Origin: Tessaracoccus timonensis
GTDB taxonomy: Bacteria; Actinomycetota; Actinomycetes; Propionibacteriales; Propionibacteriaceae
DNA: 64,000 nucleotides
Direction: 5' to 3'
NCBI RefSeq assembly: GCF_900343145.1
Contig: NZ_LT996886.1
Location: 930,001 to 994,000, forward strand
The notes under the pieces are model-generated. The model was not told the DNA's origin. It did not search any database and saw only the letters and a program-made list of their open reading frames with translations. The position numbers were made by a program, and so were the translations under genes. This document shows, one piece after another, positions 15,817-24,952 of this stretch (positions are counted from its first letter, which is position 1; every line of letters starts with the position of its first letter).

Positions 15817-18035
15817 CACACCCACATCCTCAAGCTATGCACCGACGGATCAAGCACGGCCACCGTGCCTGTCTCGTCGGCTGGGCGGTTGATGAACAGC
15901 CGCACGTACATGCCTCTGCTGCCGAGCGGCATATCGCCGACGAACACCCGCTGCTCGGGCGCGAGCGAGACGTGCGCTTCCTTGAGCATGACGCCGTCGC
16001 CCGGCTCGAGCGGCAGATGCTGGGAGTTGCCGACGAGCACGATGGGCGCGTCGTGCAGTTCGTCGTCGGCGGTGCAGTAGAGCCGGTAGGCCGACGGCTG
16101 CACTCCAGGAGGCGCGGGCTGCTGGTTAGCCAAGATGGGTTCGAACTCGTAGCGCAGTCGCGTGATGCCGGGGTAATCGATGGTGATGGGGCGCGAATAG
16201 ACCGGGCGCCCTTCGAGGTACAGCACGCCGACGATGTGCAGCGAGCAGCCGTTGCTGGGCAGCACGCGGGTGATGCGCATGCCGCCCACCTGGTCGTAGT
16301 CCTGCTTGGTGAGCTGCGCGATGGGTTCGTTCGTCGTCGGGTCGATGTCCATGCCGCGGGGCGATTGGAAGGCCTGCACGATGGAGACGCCGTCGGGCCA
16401 GGGGAAGGTGAGGATTTGGGCGTCGACGCGCTCGATCACCTGCGCCCACTCGGGTGGCCGCGGGGTCACCATGGTGACGGGGGCTCCGGCCCAGACGATG
16501 TCGTCGTTGATCCAGTGCACGGCGACGAAGTGCGTGCGCACCCAGGTGGTGTCGACGACGAACTGCTTGATCTGGTGCAGTCCGCCCAGGTCGTCGATGG
16601 GGTACGCGATGCGCCGCTCGATGCTGAGGCCGGCCTGCTCCAGCACCTCCGCGGTGCGCGCCTCGTTCTCCAGGCCCTGCTCGGGGCGCTCCTTCGTCGC
16701 GTAGAGCACGACGCGTCCGTTCGCCGGGGGCTTCCATGTGAGGTCGTACGCGCCGGGTGTGGTCTGCGATTCGCGCACGTCGAGCCGGATCTGCTCGGGC
16801 GTCGGCGTGATTTCGACGCTGGCCGCCACCGGCGATGAGATGCCGGAGCCGCCTTCCGCGAGTTGAGCGACGCAGAACACTGCGTAGACGAGGGGTTCGC
16901 CCTGCGGCGCTTCGCGGTCGAGGAACCCGCCGCTCTGCACGGACTCGGCGGGCAGCAGCCGCGACGGGTCGTAGGCGACGGGGACGCCCTCGGGGAAGCG
17001 CTGCACCTCGATCTTGCTGCCTGCCGGGGCGTTCCAGGATGCGGCCACCATCTTGTCGGGAGTGACGCTCAGCTCGAGGCCCGACGGTGGCCACACCACT
17101 TCGCTCTTGCCGATGAGGGTGGGCTGCGACTGGGTGGCTTCGAGCTGCGATCTGCCCTGGTAGGCCCACACCGCGAGGTAGGTCACCTGGCCGCGCGCGT
17201 GCAGCTGCACGCTGCCGGCGGTGGCCGGCGTCACGCCGACGGGCGAGCCCAGATCTGGGGAGCCCACCGGCCACGAATCCCCCGACTGGACGATGCGGTA
17301 GAGCGTCACCGGGGCCGGGTTCGGGCTGGGCGTCCACTCCAGCTGTACTTGCCCGTCGACGTCCAGGGCCGCCATGTGCCCGACGGGGGTCTGGTTGCCG
17401 TTGCTCCAGTCGAAACCCCCGAACCGCACGTTGGGCACCCACTCGAATGGGCACGTCGGGTCGGGCTGGGCAGGCTCGGGCTCCGGCTCGGGTTCTGGCT
17501 CTGGCTGGGGAGCGGGGGAAGCCTGGGGCACCGGCTCAGGAGTTGGCTCAGCAACAGGCTCCGGCGTGGGAGCCTCGTCGACTGAGCTCTCGTCGACGCC
17601 GCGACGGGGCTTCACCTCATCGGCGCCCAGCAGCTGCAGCACCTCGTCGCGGAACTGCCACAGGGCGGCACCGCCGTCGAGGAGCGCCGTCGTGTACTCC
17701 AAATCACGCTTGGAACGGATCGACGCGGACGCCACCCGCACCAGATCGCCGTCGTCGATACGCGCAACCGACGGCGACTCGTGCTGGTCACGCCACGCGC
17801 ACAGCCGTTCGAATCGCTGCCGTTCGCTACCCGGCGCTCCAGGCGCATCGGCGACGGCCCCCACGAGCTCGTCGAAATGGTCCAGCACCGCGTCTGGGGT
17901 CTCCCAGATCAGCACCTGCGCGACGTTGTGCGACGTGATGTCGAAGTGGGCGAGCACGTCGAGGTCGAGCGGCGAAATGCCTGCCCGTGATTCTTGGTTG
18001 TAGCCACCCAACTTGGCCCTGCGTGCGGAGGTCAC
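15816..18035 (-). CDS. Large protein with Pro/Glu linker and fibronectin-III-like repeats
   Basis: A 739-residue protein. Residues 1-130 are helical (LDLDVLAHFDITSHNVAQVL) with no recognisable motif. A proline/glutamate-rich hinge spans about residues 145-190. The remainder is a series of beta domains with FN3-like features such as GQVQLEWTPSPNPAPVTLYR, MVAASWNAPAGSKIEVQRF and YDLTWKPPANGRVVLY. No signal peptide or membrane segment is seen, so it is probably cytoplasmic. GTG 18035 overlaps the upstream stop as GTGA and was preferred; ATG 18062 would add nine residues. It probably acts as a scaffold in the ten-gene operon (inference). Confidence 0.6.
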   Translation of the reverse strand: MTSARRAKLGGYNQESRAGISPLDLDVLAHFDITSHNVAQVLIWETPDAVLDHFDELVGAVADAPGAPGSERQRFERLCAWRDQHESPSVARIDDGDLVRVASASIRSKRDLEYTTALLDGGAALWQFRDEVLQLLGADEVKPRRGVDESSVDEAPTPEPVAEPTPEPVPQASPAPQPEPEPEPEPEPAQPDPTCPFEWVPNVRFGGFDWSNGNQTPVGHMAALDVDGQVQLEWTPSPNPAPVTLYRIVQSGDSWPVGSPDLGSPVGVTPATAGSVQLHARGQVTYLAVWAYQGRSQLEATQSQPTLIGKSEVVWPPSGLELSVTPDKMVAASWNAPAGSKIEVQRFPEGVPVAYDPSRLLPAESVQSGGFLDREAPQGEPLVYAVFCVAQLAEGGSGISSPVAASVEITPTPEQIRLDVRESQTTPGAYDLTWKPPANGRVVLYATKERPEQGLENEARTAEVLEQAGLSIERRIAYPIDDLGGLHQIKQFVVDTTWVRTHFVAVHWINDDIVWAGAPVTMVTPRPPEWAQVIERVDAQILTFPWPDGVSIVQAFQSPRGMDIDPTTNEPIAQLTKQDYDQVGGMRITRVLPSNGCSLHIVGVLYLEGRPVYSRPITIDYPGITRLRYEFEPILANQQPAPPGVQPSAYRLYCTADDELHDAPIVLVGNSQHLPLEPGDGVMLKEAHVSLAPEQRVFVGDMPLGSRGMYVRLFINRPADETGTVAVLDPSVHSLRMWV

Positions 18036-18805
18036 CAGCCGGCCCCCGTGTTGGTCGGCCACTGTTGTTGCGGGGGCGCCCAGCCTGGTTGCGGGGCGTC
18101 ACCGGGCATTCCTGGGCCCGGCATGGGCTGACCCTGCGGCGGCTGAGGAAGCGTTGACGGCGACTCCGGGGCTGCTTCCACCCGCAGCCCGAGCGGCAGG
18201 AGCACGGTGCAGACGTAGGCGACGATCAGCGCGATGAGCGCAATCCATCCGCCGGGGCCGACATTGAGGTGCGCCTCCACGTCGTCTTGGATGTTGCGCA
18301 GATCACTGTTGAACAGGCCCGCGCGCCCCCACAGATGCACGAGCGCGGCGAGCATACCGGCCGCGATCGAGATGATGACGCCCATGACGATCGCGACGCT
18401 CAAGTCGCCGCCTCGACGGATACCCACCGCGCCGGCAACGAGCGCGAGTGCCAGCGCCGCGACGACGATGGCGAGCAGCATCGCATCGCGCGGCGCGTAG
18501 CCATCCACACCGCCGAGGTACTGAGGGTCGCCGACCACCCAGTCCGGGAAGATCGAGATGATCGCCATGAAGGCCGCGACCCCGTACATGCTGATGCAGT
18601 AGTGGCCGAGGCCCATCACTTTGCGCGTGCCTGCGGGCCGACCGTCGATGAAGAACAACAGCCCTAGCCACGGCAGCAACAGGCAGGCGATCGCGGCAAG
18701 CACAAGCGACTTGCCGGAGCGCTTGGCGAGCACGAGGCCGTGCACGATCGCGGGGATGGCCATGGCCACCCAGACGATCAATCCGGCAGTCACGATGTCG
18801 TTCAC
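18032..18805 (-). CDS. Polytopic membrane protein with Pro/Gln-rich tail ending GAGW
   Basis: A 257-residue protein with about six transmembrane helices (for example LIVWVAMAIPAIVHGLVLA, AMLLAIVVAALALALVAGAV, GWIALIALIVAYVCTVLLPL). A cytoplasmic-type tail rich in Pro, Gln and Gly ends TNTGAGW. The start is GTG 18805 with GGGAGGC upstream, 10 bp after the preceding stop. Its extreme C-terminus matches that of the vWA protein encoded in the same operon (PSGGAGW). No catalytic motif is visible; I do not recognise a family. Confidence 0.7.
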   Translation of the reverse strand: MNDIVTAGLIVWVAMAIPAIVHGLVLAKRSGKSLVLAAIACLLLPWLGLLFFIDGRPAGTRKVMGLGHYCISMYGVAAFMAIISIFPDWVVGDPQYLGGVDGYAPRDAMLLAIVVAALALALVAGAVGIRRGGDLSVAIVMGVIISIAAGMLAALVHLWGRAGLFNSDLRNIQDDVEAHLNVGPGGWIALIALIVAYVCTVLLPLGLRVEAAPESPSTLPQPPQGQPMPGPGMPGDAPQPGWAPPQQQWPTNTGAGW

Positions 18806-18815
18806 GATGCCTCCC

Positions 18816-21449
18816 TCAGACGAAGTCGCCGCTGTGCTCGATGGTGGTGCCGCCGTCGGTATCGACGGGGGTGCCCGCCAGCTGGGAAATCGGAATAGCC
18901 CGGCCAGTTTGGATGACGACGAGCGCCTTGTCGAGCCCGCTGGATTGGTCTTGGCGAATCGTATCGGTGATGCTGCGGATATCGAGCACGCTCGTCTCGC
19001 GGGCGAACAGGCCCTGCTGGAAGGAGTCGCGCTGCTGGCCGTCCTGGTCGAGGCCCGCCATGAACTCGTCGCGATGCACCTCGCTGGCCTGCCCCGAGTT
19101 CGACTCACGCACCAACACGCGCGAGAGCAGGCGGTTGCGGGCGTTCGTGTCGCGCAGCGTCTCGCGCACGATCTTCGACTGGAACGACGGGCTCACCGTG
19201 CGGCTGGCTGCGTGCGCGGCCATGGCGCGGCTCCAGCGCGTGAGGATGGGCACGCCGTCGATCGTCGGATCGCTTTCGAGCAGCGCCGGGTCGTTGGCCA
19301 GCTGCATCCGGAAGCTGCCCAGCGACGCGGGGAGATCACGCTGGAACTCCATCCACGGCTCCGAGAGCCAGCCGGTGGCGAACAGTGCGCCGCGCCACGA
19401 GTTCGCCACGTCGTCGATGGCGTCGCGGTCGGGAACGGCCACGCCGATGGCGATGTTGAGCGGCATCCCCTGGCCGACATGCACGTCGCGTTCCGTGGCT
19501 TCCGACGGGTTCCCGTGCGGTGCATGGAGGAAGGCGCCCAGCACGCGCGACCAGTCGAGGTACTGACGGTAGCTGCGGCTGATCTTGCGCAGATCTTCCA
19601 GCGCTTCCATCCGGTGGCGGATGGCGTCGTCGAGTGCGGTTTGCCGCCGCTCGAGGCGGTTGAGGAGTGCGTATTCTTTCGCTTTGCTGCGCGTGAGCAG
19701 CACAGCGCCAGAGCTCATCCAGCCAAGGAACGTCGTGACGATACCGACGAGGAGCCACGGCCACGCGAACACCTGCAACGCCGTCAGCGCCACCAGAATC
19801 GCGATGATCGAGGCACTCACGCCCGTGAGCACCCGCACCTGCATCGCCAGGTCGTCCTGCAGCTCTGCGCTGTTATCGACGACCTCGGGCTGCGCGCTGA
19901 GGTGGTTCACCTTCTCGGTGAGCTCGTCCACTTCTTGGATGGTGGCGCGGTGCGCGTCGGCGAGTCGACGCCCGACGTGCCCGGCGTACGAGTTGCGCGC
20001 ATTCTCCGCCCACTCCCGCAGGCGGTTCTTCTGGGCGGTGATCGCCTGGCTGAGGTGCGGCTGTGTGCGGGAGAGGTGGTCGAGCCGCTCGAAGAGCCGC
20101 GCGACGGCGATGTCGTCGCCGGGTTCGATTTCCCAGTTCGGCAGGAAAGCCGCGAGCGACGCGGGAAGCGTGAATGTGTCGCGCGGGTCGTGGGCGACAC
20201 GGTCGGTGGTGGGCACGATGGCCGGCTGCGAGCCGGACGTGAACGGTTCGAGCCCTTGGGTGTGCTGCCCCGCGTCGAGCAGGCTGAAGCCACCACCCAC
20301 GAAATCGCGCCACAGCTTGGGGTTTTGCAGCACCGGCGGGAGGTCGCCTGTGGTGCGGGTGGAGCGTCGGATCACGCTCTCCAGCGATTGTTCGTATTCC
20401 GCCCAGCTCGACGATGACCCGTCGGCGCGAACGCCGCGAACCACCACGGCGTAGCCGGAGTCAGAGCCCCCGAACACAGCGTTTTGCACCGTGCTAGCCA
20501 CTGCCCGGCTCGCGGCCTGGTCCACCGCGCGGATGATCTGACCCGGCATGCCAGCGAGGGCTCTGCCCACGAACTGGAAGAACTCCTTCAGCGCAGCGCC
20601 CACGCCGATGTCTCTCGGGCGAGGCGGCGGGGAGGCATGCCGCACCCTGGGCATGGTGTCCGGATGCAGGCTGAGCAGCCGCTCGGCCATGCCCACCGCG
20701 CGCGACGCCTCGTCGTCGACGGTCACCACATGCCCCGACGGGGTGTGCGGCGCCGGGTAACGTTCCGACACCGACACGAGCCGCTCGCCCAACGCATGTT
20801 GCACCGAACCGGACGAGAGCGCACGCGAGAAACCCCTGATCGGCACGACCAACTGTCCGCTGGGCGGCTGGCGATCGTCGAACGGCCCGGCGGCCTGGCC
20901 CGGCCACAGCCCGAGCAGGCTCGTGAGCGTGCCGCACAGCAGCATCGCCCACTTCGGGTCGCGCGTCGAGCTGCGCAGCGGCGACGACGCCCGCCCCGGC
21001 GCGCGCGACTCCTCCGGGGAGATCGCCAGGTTGTGCCACCCGAACAGCACCAGCGAGCGACGCTGCCACTGCGAATCGGGGCTGCCGGCGGACACGCTGA
21101 GCTGCGTGATCGGCGCGCCCGGCATGGTGGATTGCAGCGCCTCGAGCACGCGCACTGCCTGCTCTTGGCTCACCACGCACTCCTCATCATCGACGTCGCC
21201 CACCACCGCCACGCGCAGCCGGGCTACGTCGGCGTTCGCGAGGTCTTGTTGCAGCGCGGCGCCGACCACGCCGTCGGGACGAAGCACCTTCACCGGCACC
21301 GCAGCGTGGTCGTCGCGCAGTGCATCCAGGTCGACGACACGGCACGGGTTGACGAGGCCTTGCGCGGTGAGGTCTTGCAGCACCGCGCTCAGCAGCACCG
21401 CCAACGGGCGCCGCGCCGCGAGGACGACGTAATCAGATCCAGACGTCAT
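18816..21449 (-). CDS. Large membrane-anchored coiled-coil protein of the tubulin-like operon
   Basis: An 877-residue protein. The N-terminal 340 residues form an alpha/beta region (YVVLAARRPLAVLLSAVLQD) of unknown fold. A helical segment leads into two closely spaced membrane helices around residues 540-585 (ASIIAILVALTALQVFAWPW; LVGIVTTFLGWMSSGAVLL). A coiled coil follows (LLNRLERRQTALDDAIRHRM), then a second soluble domain. The two-helix hairpin places both large domains on the same side of the membrane. The start ATG 21449 lies 17 bp inside the end of the tubulin-like gene, so the two are co-translated. Without a known family, the idea that it is the membrane receptor or anchor for the tubulin-like protein is inference. 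Confidence 0.6.
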   Translation of the reverse strand: MTSGSDYVVLAARRPLAVLLSAVLQDLTAQGLVNPCRVVDLDALRDDHAAVPVKVLRPDGVVGAALQQDLANADVARLRVAVVGDVDDEECVVSQEQAVRVLEALQSTMPGAPITQLSVSAGSPDSQWQRRSLVLFGWHNLAISPEESRAPGRASSPLRSSTRDPKWAMLLCGTLTSLLGLWPGQAAGPFDDRQPPSGQLVVPIRGFSRALSSGSVQHALGERLVSVSERYPAPHTPSGHVVTVDDEASRAVGMAERLLSLHPDTMPRVRHASPPPRPRDIGVGAALKEFFQFVGRALAGMPGQIIRAVDQAASRAVASTVQNAVFGGSDSGYAVVVRGVRADGSSSSWAEYEQSLESVIRRSTRTTGDLPPVLQNPKLWRDFVGGGFSLLDAGQHTQGLEPFTSGSQPAIVPTTDRVAHDPRDTFTLPASLAAFLPNWEIEPGDDIAVARLFERLDHLSRTQPHLSQAITAQKNRLREWAENARNSYAGHVGRRLADAHRATIQEVDELTEKVNHLSAQPEVVDNSAELQDDLAMQVRVLTGVSASIIAILVALTALQVFAWPWLLVGIVTTFLGWMSSGAVLLTRSKAKEYALLNRLERRQTALDDAIRHRMEALEDLRKISRSYRQYLDWSRVLGAFLHAPHGNPSEATERDVHVGQGMPLNIAIGVAVPDRDAIDDVANSWRGALFATGWLSEPWMEFQRDLPASLGSFRMQLANDPALLESDPTIDGVPILTRWSRAMAAHAASRTVSPSFQSKIVRETLRDTNARNRLLSRVLVRESNSGQASEVHRDEFMAGLDQDGQQRDSFQQGLFARETSVLDIRSITDTIRQDQSSGLDKALVVIQTGRAIPISQLAGTPVDTDGGTTIEHSGDFV

Positions 21450-24400
21450 TTCCTGCCCCGCCCGTGGAGGTATCAACCGAGGCCGCATCGATCATCTGCT
21501 GCAGCAGGTTCAGCGCAGGCAGCGCGTGCGGGGCCAGCTCGGACATGAGGCTCATCTGACGCACCTGCGCCAGCGGCAAGTTCAGCTGGTACGCCATCAC
21601 ATTCTGCTCTGCCACGTTGCCGTTGGCGTCCACCTGGCCCCACTGCTCGGCATACATCCGACGAAGCCCGTCCACCCATGCGCGGGCTTCCGCGGCACGC
21701 GCTTGGCCCACCGTCTGCGTCGCATCCGCCTCTGCCCTGGTGAGGACGGGGCTGGGGCCGTCGCACGGCATTGGGGCGCCGTCGAGTTCCATGGGCTTGT
21801 CGAAGAACGCCGCGCGCAGCAGCGTCGTGCCTGCCAACTCGCTGACGTCGTTCGAGTGCGCGTTGGAATCGGCCTGGTCGACGAGTCGGCGCAGCGCGTC
21901 GTAGGGGGTGAGCGGGGTGAGGTCACCGTCGCCACCGCAGCGGACGAACGCCCACGCGTGGCTCATCAGCACGGCCGCCAACACGTCGTGAGCGGTGCGC
22001 ACCTGGGTGTCTTCCGACGTGAGCAGCTCACCGAAGTTGCACCAGCCGTCGGGCGTGCTCACCGCAGCCTTGCCCGTCTTGTCCTGACGCACCAGCCCGA
22101 CGAGCCGACCCAAGTACCAGCCCGCGATCACGCGCTGGAGCTCGTCCGGCGACATAGCAATGGCCGCCGACAGGGGGCGCGTGCGCTTCCACTGCCACAG
22201 GTTGCGCTGCGCGATGAGCGGGGCCTTCGCCCAACGCTGCTGGATCGGGTCGAGCAACGACGTGAAGCACAGCGGCGACACCTTCTGGTAGGAGCCGAAC
22301 ACGCTGACCTTGCCGGCCTCGGAGACGGTGCCCACCAGGGAGTCTTCAAAGTTCTCGACGCTCGTCGGGTCGAGCGACGCGTTCGCGCGCAGCCGCTGGA
22401 GCATGGCCTGGCTCACGGGGTGCTGCTCGCCGATCGGGATATCCGAGAACGAGTACACGAACTTGATGTCGGTGCCGTGCAGGCGCTGCGCCATGTTGAC
22501 GTCGATACCCACCACTGGCTTGGCCTTTTCCATCGTCTCCGCCATCTTCGCGACGAACGACTTCTGGCGTTGCTCACGGTCGATGGCCGTCACCGTCGGA
22601 TCGTCGAGGTAGTCGGAGATGGACTGGCCTGCGAAGGCGGCGAACACGTCGCCCTTCGCGCCGAGCCGCGACGTGGCGCGGGCCAGCAGGTCGGAGTGCG
22701 ACATCAGCAGCGTGTAGTTCGGCTTCGCCTCCGGCGTCGGCTGGCCGTCGGAAGCCCGGCTCGGGAGTGCGCCCGGGCGCCAGTGGCTCACCTGCCTGAG
22801 CACCTCGTGCTCTTCCTTCGCGCCGGTGGTCTGCCACTTGCCGTCGGTGGCTTCGGCGCGGATCTTCGCCAGCGACTGCCCGTAGTCGGTATTGCCGTTT
22901 GCGGAGGCCACGACGTCGCTGTGGAACTGCTGCGGGAAGTCGTCGGCCGTGGTGAGCAGCACCTCGTTCTCGGCATGCTTGAAGCGCATGGGCACGCGGT
23001 CGGTCTCGTCGGGCCAGTCGGCGTACACCTCGGAGTTGAGCTGCGCGAGGCCGGCCCCCGACGAGGTATGCGCGCGCTCCACTTCGAGCAGCCGGAGCGC
23101 GTCGTTGGCGGCCTTCTCGAGGCCCGCCAGCACGTCAGAGGAGAACGCCCGCAGGATTCCGGCAGCGATGCGGGCACCTTCCAGGCGAAGCGTGCGCTCC
23201 ATCGAGTTGCTGAGCGAGCGCTGCACCATCTGGCCGATGGGGTGGCTCATGTCGACGGGCTTCTTGCCCAGCGACTGCGCCTGCTGCCCAACAGTGGGGT
23301 CAAGAGCGACAGGGTCTGCGCCGTCGGCTTCCACACCCGCCTGGGCGAGCTGCGCGATGAGCTGGTCGGCGTAGTCGTGGATGCGGCTCATCAGCTCGCG
23401 CCCGTACGGCAGGCCGAACTGGCTGACGACACGCAGGAACTCGCGCTTCGCCGCCTCTTCGAGCTGGTAGGCCCAGCCCTCCGCCCACGCGTAGGCGCTG
23501 CGCTGCAGCTGGTTGCGGCACTGCTCACGCATCGGGTTAAGGTTCATCGTGACGGTCGAGAGCCACTGCGACGCCGGCGCCTGCCCTGCGTTCGCGAGCA
23601 TCCCGACGGCAGGCCCGGCGGCTTCGCGTGCGATGGCCTCCCACACCTGGCGCGGGAACGCCTCGGTCTGGAACCAGTCGGGGACGGGTTGCCCGTACTG
23701 CGGCAGCCCCATGGCGTTGAGGCTGGCGCCCCACTGGTTGTCCATGAGTTGCCGGAGCTGATCGTTGCCGGACAGCGAGCTCGTCGGGTTGATGTGGCCG
23801 CCCACGAGGTGATCCGACGCGGAGTGCGCCAGCCGCTGCGCGGCGTAGTCGAGATAGCGGTCACGGCCGAGCGACAGCGACGCGAATCCGAGCGAGCCGA
23901 ACGGGAGCGCGAGCGGATCGACGCGCCAGCCGAACTTCTGGTTGAGGTTGGTGAGCGGGTTGGGGTTGCCGAGCATGAAGTCGAGGTACTGCCTCGACGC
24001 GCGCTCGGAAAGCATGGTGCCCGCCAGCGCCCGCGCGATGCCGCGGTACACGGATTCCTGCGAACCGTCGCCGAAATAGGCGCCCGAGCCGCCGATCTTC
24101 GAGCCGATCGGGAACACGCGGGCAAACGGCGGCGTGTTCTGCTGCAGCGGGATACCCAGCGACCCGTACGTCGCGGCGTCGAACCCCTCGGAGGTGCGGG
24201 CGATGGCCGCGATGATCTCCGGCAGCGCGCCCATCGCGTTGCCTTCGACGTTCGCGCGCTTGCCCTCGTCGAGCTGCGCGAACACGTCGGCGGTGTAGAG
24301 GAAACAGCCAATGTTTTGGCTCTTCACGCCCGGCAGCGTGCCGAGCAGGCGGGCCACGTCGAGGAACATCGACGCGCCAGAGCCGCCGGCCATGGAGCCG

Positions 24401-24915
24401 ACGATGATGGGGATGATGACCTCCGACGACTGCTCCTCGGCGGGGATTTCACCCCAGGCACCCGGCGCGACGGACTTCGCCTGCGCCCTCACGAGCGTTT
24501 CGCGCAGCGGGTTCAGCCTCGGCAGCGTGAGCATGCGCCCGACGGCCCGGTACTGGCCGGCGCCGGAGGTGACGGGGATGGTGTTCGCTGCCGCCGGGTT
24601 GCGCGGCGCCCAGCCGGACAGGCCGACGTAGTTGCGGTCTTTGCTGGTGAGCTGCGCCTCGACGGTGTGCGAGGTCTGCAGGAACGAGTTCGACGGCGAC
24701 GAGAACGAGACGTAGTGGCCGCCCATCTCCTGGATGTTGCCCAGCGGTTCGGGCCCCTTGTCCGGGTCGACGGGAACGTCGATGTGCACGAACTGCCACG
24801 CATCCGGGAGCGACGAGATGCCGCGGGCACGGAGGTCGGCGCGGAGCTGGTCGATCAGGAGACGAAGCGTGGTGCCACCAGAACCACCACATCCGACAAG
24901 AAGGAATCTACGCAC
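21433..24915 (-). CDS. Tubulin-like domain protein, 1160 residues
   Basis: The N-terminus RRFLLVGCGGSGGTTLRLLI is the T1-type nucleotide-binding loop of the tubulin/FtsZ fold. Near residue 180, GSMAGGSGASMFLDVARLLG is the T4 glycine-rich signature loop (GGGTGSG equivalent). These features match the bacterial 'Tubulin_2'-type family, GTP-binding proteins much larger than FtsZ (about 400 residues) and with a very long C-terminal extension. The extension is mostly helical, without obvious membrane segments. I prefer GTG 24915 because GAGG lies seven bases upstream; TTG 24921 is too close to the GAGG. It is 37 bp downstream of the vWA gene and overlaps the next gene. Polymerisation is possible but unproven for this family. 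Confidence 0.8.
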   Translation of the reverse strand: MRRFLLVGCGGSGGTTLRLLIDQLRADLRARGISSLPDAWQFVHIDVPVDPDKGPEPLGNIQEMGGHYVSFSSPSNSFLQTSHTVEAQLTSKDRNYVGLSGWAPRNPAAANTIPVTSGAGQYRAVGRMLTLPRLNPLRETLVRAQAKSVAPGAWGEIPAEEQSSEVIIPIIVGSMAGGSGASMFLDVARLLGTLPGVKSQNIGCFLYTADVFAQLDEGKRANVEGNAMGALPEIIAAIARTSEGFDAATYGSLGIPLQQNTPPFARVFPIGSKIGGSGAYFGDGSQESVYRGIARALAGTMLSERASRQYLDFMLGNPNPLTNLNQKFGWRVDPLALPFGSLGFASLSLGRDRYLDYAAQRLAHSASDHLVGGHINPTSSLSGNDQLRQLMDNQWGASLNAMGLPQYGQPVPDWFQTEAFPRQVWEAIAREAAGPAVGMLANAGQAPASQWLSTVTMNLNPMREQCRNQLQRSAYAWAEGWAYQLEEAAKREFLRVVSQFGLPYGRELMSRIHDYADQLIAQLAQAGVEADGADPVALDPTVGQQAQSLGKKPVDMSHPIGQMVQRSLSNSMERTLRLEGARIAAGILRAFSSDVLAGLEKAANDALRLLEVERAHTSSGAGLAQLNSEVYADWPDETDRVPMRFKHAENEVLLTTADDFPQQFHSDVVASANGNTDYGQSLAKIRAEATDGKWQTTGAKEEHEVLRQVSHWRPGALPSRASDGQPTPEAKPNYTLLMSHSDLLARATSRLGAKGDVFAAFAGQSISDYLDDPTVTAIDREQRQKSFVAKMAETMEKAKPVVGIDVNMAQRLHGTDIKFVYSFSDIPIGEQHPVSQAMLQRLRANASLDPTSVENFEDSLVGTVSEAGKVSVFGSYQKVSPLCFTSLLDPIQQRWAKAPLIAQRNLWQWKRTRPLSAAIAMSPDELQRVIAGWYLGRLVGLVRQDKTGKAAVSTPDGWCNFGELLTSEDTQVRTAHDVLAAVLMSHAWAFVRCGGDGDLTPLTPYDALRRLVDQADSNAHSNDVSELAGTTLLRAAFFDKPMELDGAPMPCDGPSPVLTRAEADATQTVGQARAAEARAWVDGLRRMYAEQWGQVDANGNVAEQNVMAYQLNLPLAQVRQMSLMSELAPHALPALNLLQQMIDAASVDTSTGGAGNDVWI

Positions 24916-24952
24916 GTTCAATCCTCACTGGGTTGCATTTCCTAGTTGTGGT

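Noticed and set aside
18837-24945. Very long plus-strand open frames opposite the tubulin-like and membrane-protein genes (up to about 1139 codons)
   Set aside because: They are antisense shadows in GC-rich DNA, with His/Arg-rich, low-complexity translations. The minus-strand frames carry recognisable domains and overlaps.
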